A stretch of 64,000 nt of DNA, from the NCBI GenBank assembly GCA_032433765.1, contig JAVIAB010000101.1, forward strand, positions 60,627,592 through 60,691,591, written 5' to 3'. The notes below the pieces were generated by a model. It made no database searches and was not told the origin of the DNA. It was given only the letters and a program-made list of their open reading frames with translations. The position numbers and the translations under genes were made by a program. Numbering within the stretch: position 1 is the stretch's first letter; each line of letters opens with the position of its first letter. The stretch comes from Megaustenia siamemsis. Taxonomy: Eukaryota > Mollusca > Gastropoda > Stylommatophora > Ariophantidae. Below, piece by piece: positions 33,277 through 45,345 of this stretch.

Positions 33277-35299
33277 AAATGCCCATAAACTCCTGTATGT
33301 GTCCTATTACAGATCCGTCTGTAAAGATGACAACATTTTTATCGTTGGTGTTATCCCAGATGAGACCGTTGACCTTCGCATTGACGGCGACTGAGTTCTG
33401 TTCTCTTCCTGTCGAGTTTGACAATACACGAGAATGTTCACCTGAATGACGTAGAGACCGGTATCCACTCCTCGCCAACGTTGATATCGGTAGGCCCACA
33501 GACCCGTTTGATGAAATCTTCTGCCCGGCCCACCCATGATTTACCTATTTGTAGTCTGTCACCCTTTCATGTGTTCAGCCCTTTGTGTGATGGATGCTTT
33601 CTATCTGCACCTATATTCAGGTATGCTCATGCTCTCCAGATCTTGATTCAATCATTCATGTTTAGAAAGTCAAGAAGATACCTCATTACTACACAGGGAG
33701 TGTCTCTTGTACACCCCAAGATAATGCGCATAGCTTTATTCTGTATTTTCCCCAGCCTGATAATTTGCGTCGTACTGACAGTAAGAAATACCAGGACATA
33801 CTCGATTGGTGCGAGGATTAGTTCCTGGAACAGAAGAGTAAGTAGCCTCTGCTCGATTTTGGCAGCTGTCATGACCTTCAAGGCGGCTAATTTTTTGCGA
33901 GTTTTTGATATCACATAGTCGACGTGGTCCCGAAAACACAGGCTGCGATAAAACTTGACTCCGAGGTACATCAATAACATTTTCCTGGTCACCTAACCAG
34001 CTGTTATTCGTACCACCGGTGTTTTCATGTTAACTCCACACCAGGAAGAGATACGATCGAATTCGTTTTGCAGTGTGTGGCTGATTTCTCGCGTGTCTCT
34101 TCACTATAGATTAATCAGAATATCATCAGGAAAAGTCATAGTTCTTTCCCTTCCCAACCCGCTGTTGTTCCGTGAGAGTTACTGTATAAACAAAAAATAA
34201 AACTGTTGTTCCTTTCATGCTCTGGTGGAGGCAACAGAATGTGGGCAGCGATTTTTCTGAGCACACTTTTTTATACAAGAATCATCCCACTTAACACCCT
34301 TAGTTTAAAGTGTTTCATTCTTTGCTCGACCTCTTCTTTCAGACGTTCCAAAAGCTCTCAAGTTATGTTATTTAATTCTTTCTGGCTTTCTGGCCGTTTG
34401 TCTCTTGTTCCGGCAAGCTTCCTCGACTTCTATGTTCCATCGGGGTGGCTGCGTCCATCTCTCCTGCCTCCTGCGAGAGGAGCTATGTTTCCTATGTATT
34501 TTGCTAAGGGCGTCCTGGTCTGTGTTCTCATAGGGGAATGTACTGAGCTTGCTTCTCTGGCTTTTATTTCTGCCTTTCTCAATCAGGATGACACATTTAG
34601 ATCACTTCTGTGGATTCCCAATAAACTCCACCTGAAAACTGGTGCGACGGTGGAAGACACCACTGCAAGGTCTATGACACTTTCAGAGCTCCCTGTTCGA
34701 GTGCCCTTTCTGTTTGTCCTTCCATCAGTTTAGCACATTCAATCGACCGACACGAGTGCGTTCTCTAAGAGTGTGATTACCTGCTCGTTGTTTGTTACCC
34801 GACTGGTTGACTCTAGCATTACAATCTCCTCCTCGAACGCCAAGAGATTCTGCCATTGTTGTGTGTCCACCTTCCCATTAATGGCGTACACATTTACAAC
34901 CACAGAAAGAACTGGGGTGTGCATCCTAACCGCATGCATCTGCAAATCTTCACTGTCCCACACAGACATATCAACCTCAGCTGCCACCATGTTGTTTCGT
35001 ACAAACAATGGATGTACTGTCGTCTATTGTGGAAACAGTAAGATCAAGTGGAACTGCCCTGTGACCAAGAAGTGTTTTTTTTTTTCCAAAAATCATTATT
35101 TCGGCGGCGTGTAGTAATTTATCAAGAAACGGCCATCGTTGATTTATGGAAGCACAGTTCCAGTATGCAACGCGCTCAAAATTTAGGTCTAGCCTGTTGC
35201 AAATCGACAATTTACTTTTTCCAGCACGTTTTCCTTTTCTTGCTTTCCTTCCGTCACTGTTGATTTTATCGCTGAAAGTCGATGTAGCGGATGGTTTTT

Positions 35300-35446
35300 G
35301 CACAGAACAGAGACAGATGGCGAGATTTGATAAAATATCTTTAAAAGAAAACTGCTAGAACAAAAATTCATATAGGAGAAGGTGTATCTTGGTCTACGCC
35401 CTATGGGCCGGTTACGGCTCGAAAGGTCAATAGATAGATAGATAGA
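35300..35446 (+). mobile_element. Short element with (GATA)n tail, copy 1
   Basis: It shares CTGCTAGAACAAAAATTCA, GTATCTTGG and GGCTCGAAAGGTCAATAG with the complement of 59457-59560, and ends in GATAGATAGATAGA. It interrupts the start region of LINE copy B. The 5' limit is uncertain. Confidence 0.65.
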
Positions 35447-35784
35447 ACTCACAACGTTGCCACTTTATACACTGGCCAATCCAAGTCAATCAGCTCTTCG
35501 GCACGTGGACACACCTTGAACCTTTTATTTTCTACAATTAGAAGCAACCATGAATGAAATTATACTTCTCTACCGACGAGCAGGCACCACCATCTTGGGT
35601 CGCACCGGAAGCGCAATTCGTTCTCCCTCCATCACAAGGTATAGAAAGTTATGGCCGACCGAGTAAAAGAAGTCTCCTACTCACTGTAACAGCGCTGCGT
35701 CTTTATAGTAAAAAAACATTGAACAAATTATAATGGGTTTTAATTAACAGCGAAATCATGTTTTTCTTGTGACGTCATCATTCA

Positions 35785-36715
35785 TTATTGAGTGCCGTTT
35801 CCGCATCGAAGGTTAGCTACCTTGGAGAGACATTTAATTCGGTCTCTTGTAATGATGGTGCAGATTGTCATAGGCTCACTTCTCCAACTTTAGATGTTAC
35901 TCGTCCATTTTAGTTTTGGTCTGTCTCTGCCTATTTTACCCTGTATTTTCCGTTCCATGATTATTTTTATTAGGCTGTTGTATCTTTTAACATGCTTCCA
36001 AAATCTAATTGGTCTTGTTTGAATTTATTTAGTAGTTATATTTTAATTTTTAGTTGGTTTAAGACACCATCGTTAAGATCTTCATCAGGCTACTCTAAAC
36101 ATTTCACCATTAACTCCGCAGTAAGGCAGTGCTGTGTTAAAGAGCAAATAATCGCAGATTGAATCTCCCCTCGACGACAATGTTTCGGAGACGGGTAGAA
36201 GAGGAATCGTTTGTTTTCTTTTCTTTTCTGTCAAATCTTCATATTCTTCTACAAATACATATTTTAAAAGATAAAAATGGTTTTCTGTTTTCTTACCTAA
36301 TGTCTATGTTTCTGCACCATACAGGGATATTGAGAAAATATAACATTTTGTTATTCTTAGTTTTCGCCATGGTGTTATTTGTTTTAATGTTAGTATCTTT
36401 TTTTAAATAGATTAATCATTTGCGTTTGTTATTCCTATTCTTTTGTTTATTTCAGTTTTACATTTTCCATCACTGGTTATAGTATGTCCAAGGTAGTTAT
36501 AGTTCTGAACTGCCTCCACGTCTATTCCTTCTATTTTGATATCCACTTGTCGGTTTTGAGTGTTTTCTTTGTTTATGATCATAGTTTTAGTCTTTTTGAT
36601 ATTCATATCGAATATACATTTTTTGCTTATTATTTGTTTTTCGTTAAGTAATTATTGTATATCTTTAGGATTTTCTTCAAGTAACGCAGTATAATCTATC
36701 GTAGAACGGAAATAA
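35785..36715 (-). mobile_element. RTE-B fragment, minus
   Basis: It starts at the tail side with CATCATTCATTATTGAGTGCC. Further right the minus strand reads KKTKTMIINKENTQN and VQNYNYLGHTITSDGKCKTE (36412-36606), matching the ORF at 54800-54970. It is truncated and broken. Confidence 0.8.
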
Positions 36716-36719
36716 TTCA

Positions 36720-37260
36720 GATGTCATGATACAGTTATAACAATGATAAATTGTGGGAGTAATTGAGGAACTATTTTAGATATAGTAAACTGCTGCAGTC
36801 TTATGTTCTTATTTGTTTTTCTTCTTCTACTTCCTCTTCTACTTCTTATTTCCTTCCTCATTTGCCTTTCAGCGTCGAGGGGTGATTTAATTTGAGGTTC
36901 ATTGCTTTTCTGTTTGCCTCTGCTACGTTTATGCTTCCTAGTGCATTTAATATTCTGCCAATCCATCGTTTTCGTGGTGGATCCTTCGGCCTGGCGTTCT
37001 CGCAACGGTTATTGAGTTTCTTTATATGTTCTATGGGGCTGGGGGCGGCCGGGGGGGGGGTGGTGGTTATTCCTAGCTTTTACTCAGTTCTAGATTTCTT
37101 CATTTCTGATCTTGTCTCTCTGGCTGTTTGCTGTCATGCGTCTTAAGCACTTTATCTCAGCTGAAGTTGTTTTCCTTGTTCTTGCAGCTAAGTTTTATAT
37201 TAATGTTGGAAAGTATCAGGTTCACAGGCAAACGGTGAAACATCAATCTAGATTTGTCAT
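36720..37260 (-). mobile_element. LINE-D fragment, minus
   Basis: The minus strand carries RPKDPPRKRWIGRILNALGS-like residues (complement of 36930-37000) and lysine/arginine-rich frames. The nearby GGGGGGGGGGTGG run is at about 37049-37062. The same order, RTE-B then LINE-D, recurs at 60035-60930. Confidence 0.55.
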
Positions 37261-37524
37261 TGTAGCTTCATTTTGGGATATTCCGTTTTCACGAAAAAAT
37301 GACAGTAAAAGAAGTATGATCTTACAGCAAGAAAGACCTACTCCAAAATATTCGCTTCTTCAAACAAAAAAAAAGGCTAGGAGCAGAACATTTTATATTT
37401 TCGCAGTATAATCAATACAAATGACTCTCCATCAGTACAATGCATGAACTTTTATTATGTTTGCAGTTTTTGCTTTTAAGCACAAACGTGTGTGGTCATC
37501 TGAAGGTTAAATATCATGAATCAT

Positions 37525-38275
37525 TTATATAGGGTTGTAGTTAGACATGCTTCACGTTGAGACTACTTATAGAGTGTAATTAGGCATGCTTCACGTTGAG
37601 ACTATTTATAGAGTGTAATTAGGCACGCTTCACGTTGAGACTATTTATAGAGTGTAATTAGGCATGCTTCACGTTGAGACTATTTATAGAGTGTAATTAG
37701 GCATGCTTCACGTTGAGACTACTTATAGAGTGTAATTAGGCATGCTTCACGTTGAGACTATTTATAGCGTGTAATTAGACATGCTTCACGTTGAAACTAC
37801 TTATAGAGTGTAATTAGGCATGCTTCACGCTGAGACTACTTATAGAGTGTAATTAGGCATGCTTCACGTTATGACTATTTATAGCGTGTAATTAGGCATG
37901 CTTCACGTTGAGACTACTTATAGAGTGTAGTTAGACATGCTTCACGTTGAGACTATTTATAGAGTGTAATTAGGCATGCTTCACGTTGAGACTACTTATA
38001 GAGTGTAGTTAGACATGCTTCACGTTGAGACTACTTATAGAGTGTAGTTAGACATGCTTCACGTTGAGACTAGTTATAGAGTGTAGTTAGATATGCTTCA
38101 CGTTGAGACTACGTATAGAGTGTAGTTAGGCATGCTTCACGTTGAGACTACTTATAGAGTGTAGTTAGGCATGTTTCACATTGAGACTACTTATAGAGTG
38201 TAGTTAGGCATGCTTCACGTTGAGACTACTTATAGAGTGTAGTTAGGCATGTTTCACATTGAGACTACTTATAGA
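37525..38275 (+). repeat. 39-bp minisatellite, about 19 units
   Basis: The unit contains CATGCTTCACGTTGAGACTA followed by a TTATAGAGTGTA(A/G)TTAG portion. Units differ by a few positions, with two adjacent blocks sharing the variant CATGTTTCACATTGAG. The frame has stops, so there is no long ORF. Confidence 0.95.
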
Positions 38276-38600
38276 GTAAAACAAAAGATCGACAAGTGAA
38301 TTTGCTGTTGTATAGCACATTATACTGTAAGTAATGCAGCAGTCTATGTTTTGTCTTTAATTGTACATGTAATGCGACCACTCATCACGTCCTGGACTCC
38401 TCAAGTTTAGTACACACTTTATAACATTGTTGCCTTATCGTGGTAACTGTGACACATTCTAATCATGAATATCTGACCAGGTCTTGTCAAAAGTAAGAAC
38501 AGAAAACTTACATTTGTTTATAGGTTCATCGAAGAATAAATAATACAAAAGTGTTTGGAGACATGTTATCTTAAGCAGAATTTAATGTCTTCTATAGCAG

Positions 38601-38618
38601 GATATTGTTGCAAGAAAA
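38601..38618 (+). CDS. Candidate micro-exon with tandem acceptor, phase 0 (18 or 21 nt)
   Basis: Two acceptors stand side by side (CTTCTATAGCAG, a NAGNAG arrangement), so the exon may begin at 38598 (QDIVARK) or 38601 (DIVARK); either way it stays in phase 0. The donor is GTAAGTTACC. All frames are open at this length. Confidence 0.5.
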
Positions 38619-38761
38619 GTAAGTTACCTGATATGTAACTGAATGTAACGCAAATAAGAAATGAATAAACGTCTCTGCGTCTCAAACATGTCATGGACTG
38701 ATTGCTGTTTCTGGAACATATGCTATGAATGTATCTAATGTATCAATTAGCTGTTCCATAG

Positions 38762-38782
38762 ATGGTGTTTGGTTGTGATGAT
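38762..38782 (+). CDS. Weak candidate micro-exon, phase 0 (21 nt)
   Basis: The acceptor ATTAGCTGTTCCATAG is moderate and the donor GTAAGACT fair. Phase 0 reads MVFGCDD. It lies between two better candidates, only 143 bases from the first. Confidence 0.3.
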
Positions 38783-39160
38783 GTAAGACTGTTATGTTTG
38801 AATCGTGATGCAAGCGCTCAAATATTACTCAACTATAGCGACTTGGGATGGATGTGCCAATACTTACCATTCAAGAAACAAACTAAAAATTGTTTAAATT
38901 GTTTCATTAATAACCGCTGCTTCTTTCAAATTTGACTACAATCGACAGACTCTGTTTGATGTCAGCATACAGTCAGACTTCAACTGTATACTTCTAGGCT
39001 GCTCTACACAATCACTTGCAACTGTGCCATGCCATCCAGATTGACCTAATACACAGAAAATATACCTAAACTAAATAACCTGCCTTTCCTCCTCAATGAT
39101 GACCTAGGTATTTTGACCCTCTTTGAATCACTTCACAATTCCAGATTTCTTTGGTTTCAG

Positions 39161-39184
39161 CTGTATTTAATAATAAGATTCCAG
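39161..39184 (+). CDS. Candidate micro-exon, phase 0 (24 nt)
   Basis: A strong acceptor GATTTCTTTGGTTTCAG and the donor CAG/GTATGAT bracket LYLIIRFQ. One alternative frame has a TAA. The hydrophobic peptide differs in character from the charged exons at 13304 and 18957. Confidence 0.48.
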
Positions 39185-39756
39185 GTATGATACTGCCTGC
39201 CTAAAGTAAAAATATTCATTTTTGACGATACTTGTTTATAGTGTTGTTTTTACTACTAAACGCAAATATCTATTCTGATTATTGATTGTTATAGAGGTAA
39301 ATAAAAAATATATTTATGGCGGTGTTTTATTGATTACGCTCAGACTTTTGATAAAGTACAAAAAAACCATCGTAAAATGTGAAGAAAAAAAAATAATGAC
39401 TACAAAATACGAGCGTAGATAATATATATTATAAATAGATCTCAAAAATAGAAAATAGGATGGTAAGAGAAATTATGGCATGATGGCACGGTTTTTGAGC
39501 GACGCATCAAGGGCAGACCAAGAAGAAGATTATTTCAAGAAACAAAGAGAAGTGGGAGTTCTTGCAGGAGAAATACGTTTTTTACACCAGTTCTGGTGAA
39601 TGCAAAGTTCTGCAAAAAAAAATATGCGACCTGATAATGATATTAGAAATAATATTTAAAGATAAAATTGCTAGCGACCAGTCAAGAATGCAAGACGCAT
39701 GACTAGGGTATGTTGTCATCTGTTCTTTTGTCAAAGTTGGCACGATAATTGTAAAA

Positions 39757-40013
39757 GGAAAAAGTAAAGAGCCCCCGTCACGCCAAATGGCGGATAGAGA
39801 ATATGGTGTTAGTGACAAACAACTTTACAGACATTCAGCACCTGATTTTTGTGGTAATGTGGTCGGTATTACGCCCGTGCCGCTTTACTTTCTCAGAAAA
39901 TATACGGTACCCATTTTAAGGCTGGGTGAACCCGGAAGCCGTCAGTTGGCATCGAACACTACCTCTTGTCCTTTGTAGTCCAGTTCTCTAACCACTCAGC
40001 TTTCGCGGCGCTC
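39757..40013 (-). mobile_element. tRNA-derived SINE (SINE-2), diverged copy
   Basis: The minus-strand head has GCTGAGTGGTTAGAGAACTG. The flanks ACGATAATTGTAA (near 39744) and ACGATAGTTGTAA (near 40016) differ at one base, an ageing target duplication. Confidence 0.85.
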
Positions 40014-40202
40014 TACGATAGTTGTAAGGTCTCTCAAAATATATTACTTTTATCAATCGGCGTTCAAATGATACAACTTTAACAGCAACAATGTTAGGAA
40101 GCATACACCAATGATCACATTTATTCTAGGAAGAAAGAGAGAGTAGCGAATAAAATCAAGCCAGTTAGAGAAAAAATTGGTACAGCAGTGGTTTGTTCTT
40201 CG

Positions 40203-40572
40203 AACTCTTTCGTTTACAGAGCCGGTCGATCTATTTCGTTTACAGAGCCGGTCGATCTATTTCGTTTACAGAGCCGGTCGATCTATTTCGTTCACAGAGC
40301 CTGTCGAACTATTTCGTTTACAGAGCCGGTCGATCTATTTCGTTTACAGAGCCGGTCGATCTATTTCGTTCACAAAGCCAGTCGATCTATTTCGTTCACA
40401 GAGCCAGTCGAACTATTTCGTTCACAGAGCCTGTCGAACTATTTCGTTCACAGAGCTGGTCGAAATATTTCGTTCACAGAGCCGGTCGAACTATTTCGTT
40501 CACAGAGCCGGTCGAACTATTTCGTTCACAGAACCGGTCAAATTATTTCGTTCACAGAGCCGGTCGTATTAT
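40203..40572 (+). repeat. 27-bp minisatellite, about 14 units
   Basis: The unit is near TTCACAGAGCCGGTCGAACT plus ATTTCG. All three plus frames stay open through it (40177-40609) because the unit length is divisible by three and no frame contains a stop. Peptide units such as FTEPVELFR and YFVHRAGRT alternate by frame. There is no sign of which, if any, is used. Confidence 0.93.
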
Positions 40573-40736
40573 AAATAGTTCCAATATTTTTCTATTCTTT
40601 TTGTATTAGAAATAATGGACAGCGAATTGTTTTCCCGACCTTTAACAATACCAATTGTTATAAACTTAAACAACAAAAAGCACGCACTGTAAGGTAAAGC
40701 TATCACAAATAAATGAACTAAATAATGCCATCATCA

Positions 40737-43700
40737 TCATCATCAAGTACCGGTCCTACTGACGTAGGTGATCATGTCTCTCCACAACTTTCGATCTCGG
40801 CAGCTATTTATCATTTCTGTTGTTGGCCTTCTGCCAAGCCATTCTCCTAAGCTGTCTCTTATTTTTTCTCTTTGCTTCCCTCAATTGTTCCAGTTGTTAC
40901 AATATATTCCAGTTGTTCTCTTCTCATTACATGGCCAAAAAATGATGATTGACTCTTCCTAATATTGGAAATTAGCTCTTTTTGTGCCTAGATATCTCTC
41001 AGAACATCTTCATTACTCTTCTTAGCTGTCCGTGGAACTCTCAACATTCTTCTGTAAAACCACATTTCTACAGACTCCAGTGATTTTCTTGTCTGTTGTC
41101 CTATTGCCCATGATTGGCATCCATATGTTAAGACTGGATCTACATAAAATTGAAGAACTCTTTTTCTTGTTTCTATTGTTGAATATGGATTGCATAGTAT
41201 CTTCCTCATCTTTTAGAAAGCTGCTTTTGCATTAGTCATTCTGCATCTCACCTCTTTTGTACATCTTCCGTCTGAGGTTTACAAAGTTCCCAAATATTTA
41301 AATTCATTTACCTGTTTTAATATTGTTCCACTGCCTTTATTTTGCACTGAGGTGATGTCTTTTTCTTTGTTGTTACCATTACCTCTGTCTTTTTGCTATT
41401 AAGGCTGAATCCTTTATTTTTGCCTTCTTTCACTATAATGTCCAACATTTCTTGAAACTCATTTTCACTCTTTGCAATTAAGACTGTATCATCAGCATAC
41501 CTTAGATTATTTATATTATGACCTCCAATTGTTATTCCAGGCATGTCCCTTATGGATCTTAAAATAATCTACTGTAAATATTAAACAAATCTTGTGACAG
41601 CACACAACCCCGTCTAACCTGTTTTATTTGTTGAAACACTCCTAATTGATTTCCATTTCTTATGGCCGCTGTTTGTTGCCAGTACATGTTCTTTATCAGT
41701 CCTAGATCTTTGATGTCTACGTTTAGGCTTTCTAATTTTTTTATGATTTATTGATGCTTTACTTTGTCAAATGCCTTGGTATAATCTATGAAACATAGGT
41801 ATAGATCTGTTTTCACCTCTATGGCTCTTTCTACTAAAGATATTATGATATAAATGGCATTGCTTGTTCCTTTATCTCTAACAAAATCACACTGTTCATC
41901 GCTAATTTCTGGACTGATTTTGTTTTGCACTCTTCGCATGCTGATTCTTAGTAATATCTTAGTCATATGACTCATAAGGCTTATGGTTCGATGATCATCG
42001 CATTCAGTCGTACCCGATTTCTTTGGTAGGGCTATGAATATTGATTTGAGCATGTCGTCTGGTATATATTCGCTGTTGTAGATATCATTCCATATTTTTG
42101 TTATTATTTCTATCCCAAAATCACCCATGGCTTTAATCTCTTCTTTAGTTATATTATCGGGCCCTGGAGCTTTGCCTGCTTTCATATTGCGCAAGGCGTC
42201 TTCCACTTCTTCTCTGAGTATTTCTGGTCCTTCTCCATTATCCTAAATATTTACTTCCGTTCGTTCATCATTATAAAAATTTTTAATGTATTCGTTCCAT
42301 CGTTCCCTTATGTTTTCTTGGTCAATCAACAGTTCTCTATACGTTGATCTTTAGACATCCATTTTCTGATTGCGTTTTTTTTTTCTATTAATTCCTCAAT
42401 TTGTTTGTATATAGCGTTAGCATCTCCTTTTTGTTGCATTTCAATCTCTTTGCATCTCTCTTTTAGCCATGCTTCTTTTGCTTCATTGCATTTTACTACC
42501 ATTTCTTTATTTAATCTCTTATACTCATCTTTATTTTCTTTATTTCTTCTTATTGTATCCATTAGCTGCAACATGTCGTCTGTTATCAATTTCTTTCTTG
42601 AATTTGTCCTCACTGGTTGTATGAACTCTTTTGATGTTTGGTGCATTGCTACTTTTTGCATTTCCCACTGTTCATCAATGCCTTGTATCTTCTATATTGT
42701 ATTGTACCGGTTCTGAATTGTGATTTTATGTTTGTCCTGCAGCTTCTTGTCTGATTTTAGTAATTCTAAATTTAACTTCATGTTAACTGAGGCTCGTTTT
42801 GTTGTTTTTGATTTTACTCTAAGCTTTCCCACAACTGGTACATGATCACTATTGTAATCTGCCCCTGGTCTAGTTTTCACACACACTAGACTGTTTCTAA
42901 ATATATTGCTTATCATTATATAATCAATTTGATTACGTGCATTGTCCCATGGGCTTTTCCATGTCCACAGACGTCTTGGATGTTGCTTAAACCAGGTGTT
43001 TTCTATCATCATGTTGTGTGCCAGTCAATAAGTTTCTCACCTCTTTCATTCCTCTCGCCTAAGCCATAATGACCAACTATTTCCTCAACTCTTTCCTTTC
43101 CTACTTTTGCCGTAAAATCCTCTAGAACTATGGTGTTTTCATGTGGTTTGCATTTATGAAATGTCTCATTTAACTCGTTGTAAAATGCATCACTTGTTTC
43201 CTCTAGACTGTCTGCTGTTGGTGAATAAACTTGAATAAAACTTGTGTCTATTGGCTTTCCATTCAATTTCCCTAAACTGACTCTGTCAGATATTGGGTTA
43301 AAGCCTTTTACTGTTCTCGCTCTTTCTGCATCCAAGATGATACCTACTCCTCTTTGGTGTTCAGTACCTCCAGAATAGATTGTTCTATGTTTATCAGAAT
43401 ACATCTACCCTGATCCGGTGTATCTCATTTCGCAAAGTCCCAGTAATTGTAAACTCAATTTTTTTTTCATTTCTTGTATGATGTTTTCTAGTTTACCCTT
43501 CTGCATGATTGTTCTCACATTCCAAGTACCTATCTTTAGAGTTTGTTTTATCTTTATTTTGCTTACAGTAGCTTGATAACGATCGGGTATCACCTGTAGC
43601 ACATGATGTCCCCTACCGAAGGAGGGTTTTCCATTGGAATCTCCCTTAACGTTGTTATCGTTATTTCTATTGTTGTGATGATTCATTATTGTACAAATAA

Positions 43701-43854
43701 ATTACGACGGTGGTTTTCTGTTGCCTTCCGTCGCAAGGACGTTTACGTTTGTTTACGTTTGGCTCCGCTAGCCTTTGAGTAAAATGTCTCACCCAAAAGG
43801 CAGTGGGATTGTTTTATTTCCGGGTACCCTCCCTTAGCCTTTTACTCTCCCGAG
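40737..43854 (-). mobile_element. RTE-A2 LINE, full length, 9-bp TSD
   Basis: Exact repeats CTAAATAAT (40728-40736, 43855-43863) bound 3.1 kb. The minus strand starts GGGAGAGTAAAAGGCTAAGG, then an ORF region (40988-43686), and ends at the tail GATGATGATGATGGC. It is the reference copy for the family and for the internally deleted derivative at 59098-59340. Confidence 0.92.
40988..43686 (-). pseudogene. RTE-A2 endonuclease-reverse transcriptase ORF, broken
   Basis: The one-ORF polyprotein nicks target DNA and reverse-transcribes the element RNA. In minus-strand order: an asparagine-rich start MNHHNNRNNDNN, the endonuclease IGTWNVRTIMQKGKLENII (near 43540), HQRGVGIILDAERART, ARNQIDYIMISNIFRN (near 42930) and SDHVPVVGKLR; then the RT lead-in EDALRNMKAGKAPGPDN (near 42190), CFIDYTKAFDKVKH (near 41780), LRYADDTVLIAKSENE (near 41480), and the C-terminal YGCQSWAIGQQTRKSLES (near 41120). 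Breaks occur near 43405, 43010, 42670, 42250, 41570 and 41210, so it is inactive. Confidence 0.88.
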
Positions 43855-43863
43855 CTAAATAAT

Positions 43864-44792
43864 ACATTAGAACATAAAAAAAAAAGTTTATAGAATACGT
43901 AAACAAATAAATAATATAAACTACAATTGCATTTACTCTAACTCAGTGCTGTTTCGTGTGCGTGGTGGTAGATGAAAACTGTTGCTTTAAATTGAAGTCC
44001 TCTTTTTAAACACACCAAATCAGTGTTACGTTTACTGCTTTCTCTCTCACTCGCTCTCTCTCTCTCTCTCTCTATTTCATCTCTTTCTATCACATCCCTC
44101 TCTCTTTCTCTTTCTGCCTCTATATATGTTCATCTCTCACGTATACAACTTTTCACTACTGGTAGGGACTCTAGATCTCATTCCTTCTTCTCTAAATCCG
44201 ACATACGTATTTGTTATACTTCACGGTATGTTTCATGTTGTTTCCCACTTCAATCCTTCAAACTACAACCATAGATGTGTTTATTTCATAATATTTATGA
44301 ATGCTAGTTTCATGTAGCCACAAACACAAAATAAAGCAAACAAATCTTACAGCACACGGAAGTAACGCAAGAGAGGACACACAAGTAACACATTCACTTG
44401 TAGATAGCATTTCTTCATTGCGTGCAAGCAAGACATTCATGAAATTGACTTCAGTAACATCGTTCGTTCTCCGAATCAAATTTCCCTCTGTTTTGACGTT
44501 AGAAATTAGGGCCCTTAACAGGATTTCACCCACACTGTAGTCAAGGGAAACAACTCTTCCTCAATATGTCACCAAAATATACAGCTAGACAAAACTTTCA
44601 AACAAATCAATTAATAAAATAACTTGGCAGGATAAAATCATCAAATGGAAGATGCACTTCCAAAATTAATTTCTGAATAGACCCATCAACGGCAGCTTAC
44701 AATAGAATAAAACAAACACAAAAGTGTGCAGCCTGACCTTGTCAAGATATTTAAGAACTGTTTTATTTAACGGCACATAACGGCACAAGTAC
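43864..44792. other. Spacer between the inverted RTE-A2 copies
   Basis: It contains a CT-rich microsatellite (44042-44120) and no other recognised feature. No candidate micro-exon was found. Confidence 0.5.
44042..44120 (+). repeat. CT-rich microsatellite
   Basis: A run of TCTCTC repeats with interruptions. Confidence 0.9.
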
Positions 44793-45296
44793 ATTTGGAG
44801 GTGAATCACTGGTATTATGAACAAATTATAAGATCAAATGAAGGAGAACTGTTGATTGATCAAGAAAGCATAACGGAACGATGGACAGAATACATTAAAG
44901 ACCTTTATAATGATGAACGAACAGAAATAAATATTAAGGATAATGGAGAAGGACCAGAAATACTCAGAGAAGAAGTGGAAGACGCCTTGCGCAATATGAA
45001 AGCAGGCAAAGCTCCTGGACCAGACAATATAACTAAAGAAGAGATTGAAGCCATGGGTGATTTTGGAATATAAATAATAACAAAAATATTGAATGGTATC
45101 TACAACAACCAATATTCATAGCCCTATCAAAGAAATCGGGTGCGACTGAATGCGACAACCATCGCACAATAAGTCTTATGAGTCATATGACTAAGATATT
45201 ACTAATAATCATCATGCGAAGAGACCAAAATTAAATCAGCCAGAAATTAGCGATGAACAGTGTGGCTTTGTTGGTGGTAAAGGAAAGAGCAATGCC

Positions 45297-45345
45297 ATAT
45301 ATATATATATATTAGATTATATATATAGATTATATATATATAATA
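45297..45345 (+). repeat. (AT)n-rich flank left of the mariner
   Basis: AT repeats expand from an ATATATA already present in the RTE sequence. A matching TA array lies on the other side at 46678-46713. Confidence 0.85.

Larger units (their letters stand above)
32631..35650 (-). mobile_element. I/Nimbus-like LINE, copy B, decayed
   Basis: It has the same order as copy A on the minus strand: a start region (34977-35303), endonuclease traces (34739-35008, NNMVAAEVDMSVWDSEDLQ), reverse transcriptase (33648-33992, DHVDYVISKTRKKLAALKV and KAMRIILGCTRDTP), RNase H (VVIFTDGSVIGH, 33236-33499) and the 3' tail (32640-32880). Much of the central RT is deleted. The first RNase H aspartate is kept here (TDGS). 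It contains the 380-bp retroposon and a GATA-tailed insertion. Confidence 0.82.

Noticed and set aside
37186..37217. Exon after TTCTTGCAG
   Set aside because: 32 nt long, not in phase with the series, and inside a decayed LINE that recurs near 60850.
37467..37487. Possible 21-nt micro-exon (FLLLSTN) with a strong TTTGCAG acceptor
   Set aside because: The donor is GTGTGT, well away from consensus, and the block is adjacent to LINE-D and the 39-bp array.
38312..38326. GTAAGTAATG at 38327 as the donor of another micro-exon
   Set aside because: The nearest acceptor (TGTTGTATAG) leaves 11 nt, not a multiple of three, and longer choices also fail.
38481..38492. 12-nt block (VLSK) before GTAAGAAC
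   Set aside because: The acceptor lacks a convincing pyrimidine tract and the length is easily reached by chance.
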